NCBI GenBank assembly: GCA_964469165.1
Contig: CAYXXZ010000011.1
Location: 1 to 51,576 of the forward strand
Length of the DNA: 51,576 bases
Source: CAYXXZ01 sp964469165
GTDB lineage: Bacteria; Pseudomonadota; Gammaproteobacteria; Pseudomonadales; Porticoccaceae
Direction of reading: 5' to 3'
Of this stretch, positions 44,434-51,576 are shown piece after piece. The position numbers and the translations under genes are program-made. The stretch's first letter is position 1; each line of letters opens with the position of its first letter. A model generated the notes under the pieces. It was not told the origin of the DNA and searched no databases. It was given only the letters and a program-made list of their open reading frames with translations.

Positions 44434-45650
44434 TGGAACGATCTTCCAGCGGACGCGCTTTCAGCCTCGGCCTGCGCTGGCTGGCGGCACAGGATGCACC
44501 GCGTACGGCGGTGCGCGACTGGCGTGCGTTCCTCGCCGCCGCCGAGCCCCTGCCAGAGCCTCGGCGTCTGCGTCTGGCGCGGTTGTGGCCGCTGCTGGCG
44601 CTGCTCAACGGGCCGCTCGCCCTCACCGCTCTGATGCTGTGGCCCCAGCGCAGCGGTGTCCATCTTTTACTCTTTCTGCTGGTCTTCGTCTTTGTGCCCC
44701 TGGTGCTGTTGGCGTGGACGGCACTGTCTGCACTCGTTTCGGGGCGCGGCCCCTGGTGGCGGCTTTTGCTCAGCCACCACGACGACAGGGTCATCGGCCT
44801 GTGGTGCGCGCGCCAGGCGCTGCTCAATCAAGGACTGTTCTGCATTGCCGGGTTGGCCTGGTTGTGGCTGGCGCTGCTGACCCGGCAGGTGATTTTCTAT
44901 TGGAGCACGTCCGTGACGGCGGTATCCGAAAGTGTCGCAGCGTTATTTGGCGCGCTCTCCCTGGGTTTGCTCGATGTGCCTTCAGCGGCGGTGGTGCGCG
45001 CCGCCGAGGCCGGGGCGATCACCGGGTGGCAGGGCGCGGTGCTGGCCGACAGTCATCAATGGGCGTTGTGGCTGAGTCAGGTGGTGGGCCTGTGGGTATT
45101 GCTGCCCTGGGTCGTCCTGCTGGCCCTGTGCCAGTGGTGTCTGGCGCAGCGCATCGCCCGTTGGCCGGAGCACAACCAGCACTTGCGGCTGTTGTTCGCG
45201 CAGGCGCGCGAGCCCGACGTGCGCTACCGCGCCCTGCAACCCGAGCAACCGCCGGTGGAACCCGCCGGGCACGACTTTCCGCTGGTCACCACTCTGGCGC
45301 CGGAGCCCGGATTTCGCTGGCGCCTGGCAGCGGCCGGAGCGGGCGGCGAAGATGTCACGCTCGGCGCCGACGACCAGCGCAGTGACGAGGCTCGTGTCCG
45401 CACCGCGGCGCGCCGCTTGCGGCGCTGGTATGTGGCGGGCCATGCGGTTCCCACCGGGGATCTCGCCGACCTGCTGCACTTGCACTGCGCCAGCGGTGGC
45501 GAGCCGCAGCTGGTGGTTCTGCTCAATGAAGGACAGCAGGACGAGGCACGCCTCGACGCCCTGCGTCATACCTGGGGCGTGTTTCTCGAACGCAACCGCC
45601 TTCCGCTGACGTTGCAATTGCTGCGCCAGGGTGGAGGTGTCGATGCCTGA
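44433..45650 (+). CDS. DUF2868 membrane protein
   Basis: A 405-residue protein starting at ATG 44433 inside the copA stop. It has an N-terminal helical cytosolic part, about four hydrophobic segments (~50-75, 78-100, 137-155, 210-240), then a soluble domain of ~150 residues. DUF2868 proteins nearly always precede a DUF3482 GTPase, as here, where the genes overlap by 8 bases. The pair's role is unknown. Coupling to copA suggests, but does not show, a link to metal stress. Confidence 0.85.
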   Translation: MERSSSGRAFSLGLRWLAAQDAPRTAVRDWRAFLAAAEPLPEPRRLRLARLWPLLALLNGPLALTALMLWPQRSGVHLLLFLLVFVFVPLVLLAWTALSALVSGRGPWWRLLLSHHDDRVIGLWCARQALLNQGLFCIAGLAWLWLALLTRQVIFYWSTSVTAVSESVAALFGALSLGLLDVPSAAVVRAAEAGAITGWQGAVLADSHQWALWLSQVVGLWVLLPWVVLLALCQWCLAQRIARWPEHNQHLRLLFAQAREPDVRYRALQPEQPPVEPAGHDFPLVTTLAPEPGFRWRLAAAGAGGEDVTLGADDQRSDEARVRTAARRLRRWYVAGHAVPTGDLADLLHLHCASGGEPQLVVLLNEGQQDEARLDALRHTWGVFLERNRLPLTLQLLRQGGGVDA

Positions 45651-47040
45651 GCCCGGTCTTCCCCTGTTCGCCGTGGTTGGGCACCCCAATCAGGGCAAGT
45701 CCAGCGTGGTGTCCACCCTGGTACAAGACGACCACATCGCGGTGTCGGCGATCAGCGGCACCACCCGCCAGGCCCACAGCTACCGCCTGTTGCTGGACGG
45801 TGAGATTCTGTATGAACTGGTGGATACGCCGGGTTTTCAGAGGCCGCGCCAGATATTGGCGTGGTGCGCCGAGCACAGCGAAGGCGCCGCGCAACGCCCC
45901 GCGGCACTGGCGGCCTTCGTCGAGCGGCACCGCGACGATCCCCGCTTTGCCGATGATTGCGCATTGCTCACGCCGGTGCTGGCAGGTGCCGGCATCGTTT
46001 ACGTGGTGGACGCCAGCCAGCCGTTCGATGCTACTTTCGAGGCGGAATTGACCCTGTTGTCGTGGAGCGCGCAGCCGCGCCTGGCGCTGCTCAACCCGAT
46101 GGCCGAGGCCAGGTTCGAGGCAGAGTGGCAGGCGGCGCTGCAACAGTATTTTTCGCTGGTGCGCACCTTCAACCCGCTGTTGGCACCCTTTGCCCAGCAT
46201 CTCGCGTTGCTGCGCGCCATGGCGGAAATCCATCCCCCCTGGCGCAGTGGCCTGTTGCGCAGCGTCGACGCCCTCAGCCAGCAGCGCGACGCGCGCCACC
46301 AGCAGGCCGCCGACATTCTTGCGGATTACCTGGGATCGGTATTGCGGTTCAGTATTCACCTGCCGGTGGCGGGCCCCCGCGACCAGTTGCGCGCCACCGG
46401 CATCGCCCAGTACAACCGCGAACTGCAGCGCCGCGAGAGCGCTCTGCAAAGCCGCCTGGCCGAGCTTTACGGTCACGACAAGCTCGATTGGGACAGCGAA
46501 TGGCAGCCGTTGCGCGCCGAGGACATCAGCGACGCCCGGCAGTGGCGCGCCTGGGGGCTGTCGCGGCGCCGTCTCGCATCGCTGAGTGCCGGCGCCGGCG
46601 CTGCTTCGGGTCTGGTGCTGGATGCCGCCACGGGTGGAGCTTCCTTGATGATGGGCGCGCTGATCGGCGGTACACTTGGCGGGCTCGCCGGTGGTTTCGC
46701 GGGCCGCGACGCGCTCAGTTTCGAGCTGATTTCGCGGGTGCCCGGCTACGAGGAGTGGCAGCTGGGGCCAGTGTCGAGCCTGGATTTTGCCGTGGCGCTC
46801 ACGGGCCGCGCGCTGCGCAGCTGGTATCAGGTGCGCCAGCGCAACCATGCGCGCCGCGATGCCCTGGCGCTGAAACCTCAGGACTTGTCGCAGTGGCTGG
46901 ATGGCTTGGAGCAGAAGCAGCAGGTGCAATTGCTGTTCTGGCTGCGCAAGCTCCTGAAACGCCCGTTGAACGAAGCCGAGAGCAACCAGCTGCGTTTGCT
47001 GCTGGCGGCGCTTGGCGAGCAGATGGAATCCCCACCGTAG
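45643..47040 (+). CDS. DUF3482 GTPase (Era-like)
   Basis: A 465-residue protein. The G domain has a P-loop GHPNQGKSSVVS (~11-22), switch I threonine in SGTTRQ and G3 DTPGF. The usual G4 NKxD motif is not evident (LLNPMAEARF in its place). The C-terminal half holds a glycine-rich, membrane-binding segment (GAGAASGLVLDAATGGASLM, GGTLGGLAGGFAG, ~310-350). The start at ATG 45643 has a good ribosome site (GGTGGAGG). The stop TAG lies within CATG-palindrome A5, so the C-terminus (MESPP) may have been altered by the repeat. It works with the DUF2868 protein by family association. Confidence 0.85.
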   Translation: MPEPGLPLFAVVGHPNQGKSSVVSTLVQDDHIAVSAISGTTRQAHSYRLLLDGEILYELVDTPGFQRPRQILAWCAEHSEGAAQRPAALAAFVERHRDDPRFADDCALLTPVLAGAGIVYVVDASQPFDATFEAELTLLSWSAQPRLALLNPMAEARFEAEWQAALQQYFSLVRTFNPLLAPFAQHLALLRAMAEIHPPWRSGLLRSVDALSQQRDARHQQAADILADYLGSVLRFSIHLPVAGPRDQLRATGIAQYNRELQRRESALQSRLAELYGHDKLDWDSEWQPLRAEDISDARQWRAWGLSRRRLASLSAGAGAASGLVLDAATGGASLMMGALIGGTLGGLAGGFAGRDALSFELISRVPGYEEWQLGPVSSLDFAVALTGRALRSWYQVRQRNHARRDALALKPQDLSQWLDGLEQKQQVQLLFWLRKLLKRPLNEAESNQLRLLLAALGEQMESPP

Positions 47041-47064
47041 GGGCGATTCATGAATTGCCCCTAC
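47037..47064. repeat. CATG-centred palindromic repeat, copy A5, containing a stop codon
   Basis: GTAGGGGCGATT, CATG, AATTGCCCCTAC, with one mismatch. The TAG at its left edge is the stop of the DUF3482 gene. Confidence 0.88.
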
Positions 47065-47162
47065 GCTCAAGCCATCTTCGCGTTGCGAGAACGGGTTTCC
47101 GGCGCGCCGGACGATTTTATAATCCCGGGAAAGCCTTTTTCCCGGTTTGTGGAGACGAGACC

Positions 47163-47669
47163 ATGATGATTTTCAAGCGGGTATTTTTCCAGGCCTTCGT
47201 CCTGGCGCTATTTTTTTCCGCCGGTTGCAGCGAAGCGGAGAAGATAGCCGACGATACGCGGGAGGGCGCGACCCTGGCTTCGTACGATCTCTACAAGAGC
47301 CCGACCTGCGGATGCTGCGAGGACTGGATGGTGCACATGGACGAGCGCGGTTACAGCGCCGTGGTTCATCACCCCGCCGACCTCAACGCGGTCAAGGCGA
47401 AACTGGGTGTCGAGCCCCGTTATCAGTCCTGCCATACGGCGGTGATGGGGGACGGCTACGTCTTCGAGGGTCACATCCCGGCACGTTACGTCGAGGCGTT
47501 TCTGGCGAATCCACCGCAAGATGCCATCGGCCTCGCGGTGCCGGGCATGCCCATCGGCAGCCCCGGCATGGAGATGGGCGACAGGTTCGACGCCTACGAT
47601 GTGCTGCTGCTCAAGTCCGATGGCAGTAGCGAAGTGTACGCACGGGTGGAGCGCGCCGATCAGCAGTGA
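47163..47669 (+). CDS. DUF411 metal-binding lipoprotein
   Basis: A 168-residue precursor with signal peptide and lipobox-like FSAGC (Cys ~20), so probably lipid-anchored. The mature domain has SPTCGCCEDWMVHM, YQSCHTAVMGDGYVFEGHIP and AVPGMPIGSPGME, the DUF411 signature with cysteines, histidines and methionines suited to copper. Such genes often sit in copper-resistance clusters. The DUF3482 stop is 122 bases upstream with a palindrome between, so it may be a separate unit of the same copper locus. Confidence 0.88.
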   Translation: MMIFKRVFFQAFVLALFFSAGCSEAEKIADDTREGATLASYDLYKSPTCGCCEDWMVHMDERGYSAVVHHPADLNAVKAKLGVEPRYQSCHTAVMGDGYVFEGHIPARYVEAFLANPPQDAIGLAVPGMPIGSPGMEMGDRFDAYDVLLLKSDGSSEVYARVERADQQ

Positions 47670-47686
47670 GGCGGGGCTGTCTGTCT

Positions 47687-47800
47687 GAGTTTCACGTTGC
47701 ACGTTGCACGTGGGAGCCCACGGCAACAGCGGCACACTGGCCATACAGCGAGAAGCGGATAGTTCAAGGGTCGCAGCGCCTCGGCTTTTACGTGAAACTC
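47687..47800. repeat. GTTTCA heptamer element C3
   Basis: The left arm GAGTTTCACGTTGCACGTTG (47687-47706, continuing to 47713) and the right arm TACGTGAAACTC (47789-47800) pair over the outer 12 bases. The loop is unrelated to that of C1. It lies between the DUF411 gene and rdgC. Confidence 0.75.
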
Positions 47801-47906
47801 AGAGAAGCAACAGCTTTCGTCACTTTTGCGCAGCGGAGCGACCCTCGCAACGTTTTTGATTACAATGGCCGGCCAAAAATTTCCCTGACATAAGGCCGCT
47901 CTCCTC

Positions 47907-48833
47907 ATGTGGTTCAAGAACCTGCTGATCTACCGTTTCAACAAGCCGTTCACCCTCGCTCCCGAAGCGCTTCACGACCTTCTCGCCGAAAAGATTTTCA
48001 GCCCTTGTGGCAGTCAGGACCTGGTGACGCTGGGATGGGTGCCGCCTTGTGGTGGCGACGACAGCCCTTTGGTGCATGCCGCCAACGGTTTCATCATGGT
48101 GTGTCTGCAGCGCCAGCAAAAGTTGCTGCCGGGCGGCGTGGTCAATGAGGTGCTGGCGGAAAAGGTTGCGGAAATCGAAGAGAATGAAGACCGCAAGCTG
48201 GGCCGCAAGGAGCGCTCCGAGCTCAAGGACGAGATCATTTTCGAGCTGCTGCCGCGGGCGTTCACCAGAACGTCCAGGCTCTACGCCTACATCGACCCAC
48301 GAGATGGCCTGCTGGTGGTCAACACAACTTCTCACTCGCGTGCGGAGGAATTGTTGAGCGAGCTGCGCGAGCGCCTCGGATCGCTGCCGGTGGTGCCGCT
48401 CAAGACCCGCAACCCGATTCCCGCCGTATTGACCGGCTGGCTGCGCGAGCAGCAGGCCGCCGCCGGCTTCGCGGTGGGCGGTGAGTGCGACCTGCGCGAC
48501 AAATCCGACGAGAGCGCGTTGATCCGCTGTCGCAACCAGGATCTGTTTGCCGCGGAAATTCTCAACCATCTGGAAACGGGAATGTACGTCACGAAAATGG
48601 AACTGGCCTGGGGCGGCGGCATCGAGTGTGTCGTGGACGAAAAGCTGGTGGTTCGACGCCTGCGCCTCGGTGACCTGATCAACGAACGCATCGATGAGAT
48701 CGATGCGGACAGCGCCAGCGAGCAGTTCGACGCGGACTTTGCCCTGATGACCGGTGAGTTTGCCAGGTTCATCCCCGCGCTGCTGGAAGCGCTGGGCGGC
48801 GAGAGTGAAACAGGGGGCGGCGACAGCGAGTAG
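47907..48833 (+). CDS. rdgC: RdgC, recombination-associated DNA-binding protein
   Basis: A 308-residue protein starting MWFKNLLIYRFNKPF, the standard RdgC N-terminus. Other conserved parts are LVTLGWVPPCG, RAFTRTSRLYAYID and GGECDLRDKSDESALIRCRN. RdgC forms a ring-shaped dimer on DNA and restrains RecA. A RecA-linked role in recombination fits a repeat-rich genome, but that is only context. The length matches the family. It is single. Confidence 0.95.
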   Translation: MWFKNLLIYRFNKPFTLAPEALHDLLAEKIFSPCGSQDLVTLGWVPPCGGDDSPLVHAANGFIMVCLQRQQKLLPGGVVNEVLAEKVAEIEENEDRKLGRKERSELKDEIIFELLPRAFTRTSRLYAYIDPRDGLLVVNTTSHSRAEELLSELRERLGSLPVVPLKTRNPIPAVLTGWLREQQAAAGFAVGGECDLRDKSDESALIRCRNQDLFAAEILNHLETGMYVTKMELAWGGGIECVVDEKLVVRRLRLGDLINERIDEIDADSASEQFDADFALMTGEFARFIPALLEALGGESETGGGDSE

Positions 48834-48931
48834 ACAGTTTTGCGGTCTGGGATCGATAGGGCGCGCCGAGCCAGGTGGAACGGCGCGCCAGAGCTTCCAT
48901 TTTTTCCAACATCACTGGAATGAAGCACGAT

Positions 48932-49171
48932 ATGAGCGACGATTACGATGTGAAGATGTCTCCCTTGAGCCAATCCTTCGAGCAGGGCGGGCAATGGGTG
49001 AAGATAGAGATCTATGAAGATGACGAAGGCGGCTGGCTGCTGGAAATCGTCGATGAAGGCAACAATTCCACCATGTGGGAAGACCCGTTCGACACGGATG
49101 ACGCAGCGCTGGCGGAAGCCCTCGCCGCCCTCGAAGAGCACGGCATCGCGTCGTTCATCGGGCGGGGGTGA
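48932..49171 (+). CDS. small acidic conserved-looking protein
   Basis: A 79-residue, strongly acidic protein (KIEIYEDDEGGWLLEIVDEG, then DAALAEALAALEEHGIASFI). ATG 48932 has GAAG seven bases upstream; ATG 48920 would add four residues. The pattern of a beta hairpin followed by helices resembles short uncharacterised proteobacterial proteins, but I do not know its function. It lies 98 bases after rdgC and converges with gdhA, with heptamer element U3 between. Confidence 0.65.
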   Translation: MSDDYDVKMSPLSQSFEQGGQWVKIEIYEDDEGGWLLEIVDEGNNSTMWEDPFDTDDAALAEALAALEEHGIASFIGRG

Positions 49172-49201
49172 TTGTTCGTGCACGCAGGCAGAAGTGCGTT
49201 T

Positions 49202-49287
49202 AGCCATAAGCTGTAAGCTCTAAGTTGAACTCTGGCAAGACTCGGTTCTTGCCGTGCTCCGGCTTAAAGCTTATGGCTTAGAGCTTG
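49202..49287. repeat. heptamer inverted repeat element U3
   Basis: An element of the same family as U2 in opposite orientation. The reverse strand reads heptamers, then GGAGCACGGCAAGAACCGAG, then inverted heptamers. It lies between convergent genes, where the hairpin could end both transcripts. Confidence 0.85.
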
Positions 49288-49312
49288 CGCCGCCTCTGAA
49301 GCGTGCGACGAG

Positions 49313-50662
49313 TCAGATCAGGCCCATGGCGGTCATGGCTTTCGCCACGCGGATGAAGCCGGAGATGTTGGCGCCGGCCACATAGTTGCCGGGCATACCG
49401 AATTCTTCGGCTGTTTCGTAGCAGTTTCTGTGGATGTTGACCATGATGTCCTGGAGACGTTTCTCGGTGAACTCGAAGCTCCAGGAATCGCGGCTGGCGT
49501 TCTGCTGCATTTCCAGGGCACTGGTGGCGACGCCGCCGGCGTTGGCGGCCTTGCCGGGACCGTAGGCGATCTTGGAGGCCTGGAATACCTGAATACCCTC
49601 GGGGGTGGTGGGCATGTTGGCGCCCTCGGCGACGGCGATACAGCCGTTCTTCACCAGGGCCTGAGCATCCTTGCCGTTGAGCTCGTTCTGGGTGGCGCAG
49701 GGCAGCGCTACGTCGCAGGGAATGGTCCAGATGTTGCCGTCCTCGATGTAGCGAGCGGATTTCTTCTCTTCGGCATACACACAGATGCGGCGCCGCTCGA
49801 CTTCCTTGATACGCTTGATCAAATCGAGGTCGAGCCCCTTCTCGTCGACCACGATACCGCCGGAATCGGAACAGGCGATCACCGTGGCGCCCAGTTCCGT
49901 GGCTTTCTCGATGGCGTAGATGGCGACGTTGCCGGAGCCGGATACCACGACTTTCTTGCCATCCAGAGAGTCGCCGCGGGCCTTGAGCATTTCATGGGTG
50001 AAGAATACGGTGCCGTAGCCGGTGGCTTCGGTGCGCACCAGACTGCCGCCCCAGTTGAGACCCTTGCCGGTGAAGACGCCGGATTCGTAGCGGTTGGTTA
50101 TGCGCTTGTACTGGCCGAACAGATAGCCGATTTCGCGACCGCCCACGCCGATGTCGCCGGCGGGCACGTCGGTGTACTCGCCCAGGTGGCGGTACAGCTC
50201 GGTCATCAGGCTTTGACAGAAGCGCATGATCTCGTCATCGGACTTGCCCTTGGGGTCGAAGTCGCTGCCGCCCTTGCCGCCGCCGATGGGCATGCCGGTG
50301 AGGGCGTTCTTGAAGATCTGCTCGAAGCCCAGGAACTTGATGATGCCCAGGTAAACAGAGGGATGGAAGCGCATGCCCCCTTTATAGGGGCCGAGGGTGC
50401 TGTTGAACTGGACACGGAAACCGCGGTTGATGTGAATCTCGCCTTTGTCATCCTGCCAGGGAATGCGAAAAATGATCTGGCGCTCGGGCTCACAGATGCG
50501 CTGGATGATTTTCTTGTCGGCGAATTCGGGGTACTTCACCAGTACCGGGCCGAGGGTTTCCAGCACTTCGTGGACGGCCTGGTGAAATTCGGTTTCACCG
50601 GGATTGCGGCGCAGCACATCGTGAAAGATGGGCTCAAGTTTTTCGTCAAGACTGAAAGGCAT
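49313..50662 (-). CDS. gdhA: NADP-type glutamate dehydrogenase
   Basis: A 449-residue hexameric-type GDH. The start at ATG 50662 (MPFSLDEKLEPIF) has GGAG upstream; the frame stays open to 51037 but the extension is unlike GDH. Catalytic parts are the substrate lysines in GPYKGGMRFHPSV and GGGKGGSDFDPKG, the aspartate in PAGDIGVGGREIGY and the dinucleotide loop VVVSGSGNVAIYA (GSGNVA). The C-terminus ANISGFIRVAKAM is standard. It makes glutamate from 2-oxoglutarate and ammonium. The alanine of GSGNVA and the length fit the NADP(H) biosynthetic class of E. coli GdhA. Confidence 0.95.
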   Translation of the reverse strand: MPFSLDEKLEPIFHDVLRRNPGETEFHQAVHEVLETLGPVLVKYPEFADKKIIQRICEPERQIIFRIPWQDDKGEIHINRGFRVQFNSTLGPYKGGMRFHPSVYLGIIKFLGFEQIFKNALTGMPIGGGKGGSDFDPKGKSDDEIMRFCQSLMTELYRHLGEYTDVPAGDIGVGGREIGYLFGQYKRITNRYESGVFTGKGLNWGGSLVRTEATGYGTVFFTHEMLKARGDSLDGKKVVVSGSGNVAIYAIEKATELGATVIACSDSGGIVVDEKGLDLDLIKRIKEVERRRICVYAEEKKSARYIEDGNIWTIPCDVALPCATQNELNGKDAQALVKNGCIAVAEGANMPTTPEGIQVFQASKIAYGPGKAANAGGVATSALEMQQNASRDSWSFEFTEKRLQDIMVNIHRNCYETAEEFGMPGNYVAGANISGFIRVAKAMTAMGLI

Positions 50663-50993
50663 GGCGGGACTCCATGGTCGCATTAAATGGGGACAGTACC
50701 GGGCCTGCGGGCTAAGCATTTCTCGGGGGGGTGGGATTGCACCACGATTGCCTGTTTTTCTGCAACATGATGGCGCATGAAAGTGACCATTTCCGGGCTT
50801 TTGAAGAGAAAATGTACGGATTTTTGACGTTTTGTCCGCTTTCGACGTGGCGCCTGCGCACTTTTTCGGCCACTCGGCGCGCTGCATTGCCCCGCGAATG
50901 GCGGGCGTGGTGCCTGTCTCATCAGGGATTTTCGGCCTGCTTTCCCGCCGCCGCCGAGGCTGCTCTTCACCCTCGCGCTGGCGTTTGTGGTAA
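50663..50993. other. gap between divergent gdhA and acyl-CoA dehydrogenase
   Basis: About 330 bases before the promoter of the next gene. The sequence from 50750 to 50840 is somewhat AT-richer (GAAAATGTACGGATTTTTGA) and probably holds the gdhA promoter. No repeat, RNA or ORF worth calling was seen. Confidence 0.5.
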
Positions 50994-51022
50994 TTGGCTT
51001 GCCGCTCGGCAAGAGTTATAGT
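50994..51022 (+). promoter_or_regulatory. sigma-70 promoter of the acyl-CoA dehydrogenase gene
   Basis: TTGGCT and TATAGT hexamers are separated by 17 bases, 41 bases before the ATG. The spacer contains the small palindrome TTGCCGCTCGGCAAG (51000-51014), a possible operator. Confidence 0.65.
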
Positions 51023-51062
51023 TGCGCCCCTTGACACAAAATTTTACTCGGGAGATACGGTA

Positions 51063-51576
51063 ATGATGGTTGAAGAATCACCCTATGGCGAAGAGCTCGA
51101 AATGTTCCGCCGCTCTGTGCGCGGCTTTCTCGAAAAGGAGCTGGTACCCCGCTACAAGGAGTTCGATGGCAAGGGGCTGGACCGGGACTTCTGGCGCAAG
51201 GCCGGTGACGCCGGGCTGCTGGGCCTGGAAATTCCCGAAGAGTACGGCGGCGCCGGCGCCGACCCCCTGGCGGTACTGGTGATTTCCGAAGAGCTTGGCC
51301 GTCTTCCCGAGGGCGCCTCCATCGGTTCCTGCATCACCACCGACATCATGACCGGCTTTCTGGTGGATTACGGCACCGAAGAGCAGAAGCAGAAGTATTT
51401 TCCCGGCATTCTCTCCGGTGAGCTGATCCAGTGTCTCGCCATGACCGAACCGGACTCCGGCTCCGACGTGGTGTCGATTCGCACGACGGCCCGTCTCGAC
51501 GGTGATCATTATGTGATCAATGGCAACAAGTGCTTCATGTCCAACGGCGCCAAGTCCAATCTGATCTACGTGATCG
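51063..51576 (+). CDS. acyl-CoA dehydrogenase (3' end missing)
   Basis: The first 171 residues of an FAD-dependent acyl-CoA dehydrogenase. Visible parts are the N-terminal helical domain (FRRSVRGFLEKELVPRYKEF), GLLGLEIPEEYGGAGADPLA, the FAD-side QCLAMTEPDSGSDVVSIRTT and NGNKCFMSNGAKSNLIYVI. The catalytic glutamate lies beyond the window. The enzyme would introduce the first double bond in fatty acid or branched-chain acyl-CoA breakdown; which substrate cannot be told. ATG 51063 follows CGGGAGA. A second in-frame ATG comes directly after. Confidence 0.93.
   Translation, partial: MMVEESPYGEELEMFRRSVRGFLEKELVPRYKEFDGKGLDRDFWRKAGDAGLLGLEIPEEYGGAGADPLAVLVISEELGRLPEGASIGSCITTDIMTGFLVDYGTEEQKQKYFPGILSGELIQCLAMTEPDSGSDVVSIRTTARLDGDHYVINGNKCFMSNGAKSNLIYVI

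Noticed and set aside
50663..51037. N-terminal extension of glutamate dehydrogenase
   Set aside because: The extra 125 codons are unlike GDH, and ATG 50662 has a ribosome site and matches the family start.

Overview
The window comes from the chromosome of a GC-rich bacterium, most likely a gammaproteobacterium. The evidence is rnk, rdgC, a DUF2868/DUF3482 gene pair, NorR, an FbpABC iron importer with a Fur-like box, and a CopA operon read by a MerR-family regulator. A complete Mrp Na+/H+ antiporter, two MscS-type channels and a large P2-type cation ATPase suggest a saline or alkaline habitat. A copper nitrite reductase cluster suggests life at low oxygen with nitrogen oxides. The species cannot be named from the sequence alone.

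Layout. 0-2.5 kb: the end of rnk, a coupled small ORF, a repeat, then metY and a YbaN-like gene on the minus strand. 2.5-7.3 kb (minus): a TonB-dependent receptor, a solitary SdhB-type iron-sulfur protein, a 55-residue ORF and a PepSY membrane protein; the last three are joined by ATGA overlaps. 7.4-12.2 kb: nirK, a diheme cytochrome c, a monoheme cytochrome c and a two-domain multicopper oxidase, divergent from norR, with a sigma-54 promoter and three NorR-like sites between them. 12.3-16.5 kb: fbpABC. 16.5-24 kb: a class A penicillin-binding protein, a repeat nest, apt, a DUF4153 membrane protein and an MscS channel. 24-33 kb: the cation ATPase and mrpABCDEFG. 33-34.2 kb: a second MscS channel.

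34.2-41.6 kb is an accessory region. It holds a RhuM remnant, a TumE/TumA toxin-antitoxin pair, a nuclease-like gene broken at a palindromic repeat, three pilin-like genes (one with a long repetitive glycine/asparagine passenger), an XRE regulator, a DUF1778/GNAT toxin-antitoxin pair and a second in-frame copy of the last ~50 codons of the pilin-passenger gene. 41.6-47.7 kb: a MerR-type regulator, CopA, DUF2868, the DUF3482 GTPase and a DUF411 lipoprotein. 47.9 kb to the end: rdgC, a small acidic protein, gdhA and the start of an acyl-CoA dehydrogenase.

Three things stand out. First, NorR, a nitric oxide sensor that usually drives NO removal, appears to control a nitrite reductase cluster, with all expected promoter parts visible. 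Second, a lone SdhB sits between a TonB receptor and a PepSY protein. Third, intergenic repeats are dense: a CATG-centred palindrome, several elements whose arms are built of 7-base units, and a hairpin whose loop is inverted between two copies. These repeats sit inside one another, at a gene break and on stop codons.
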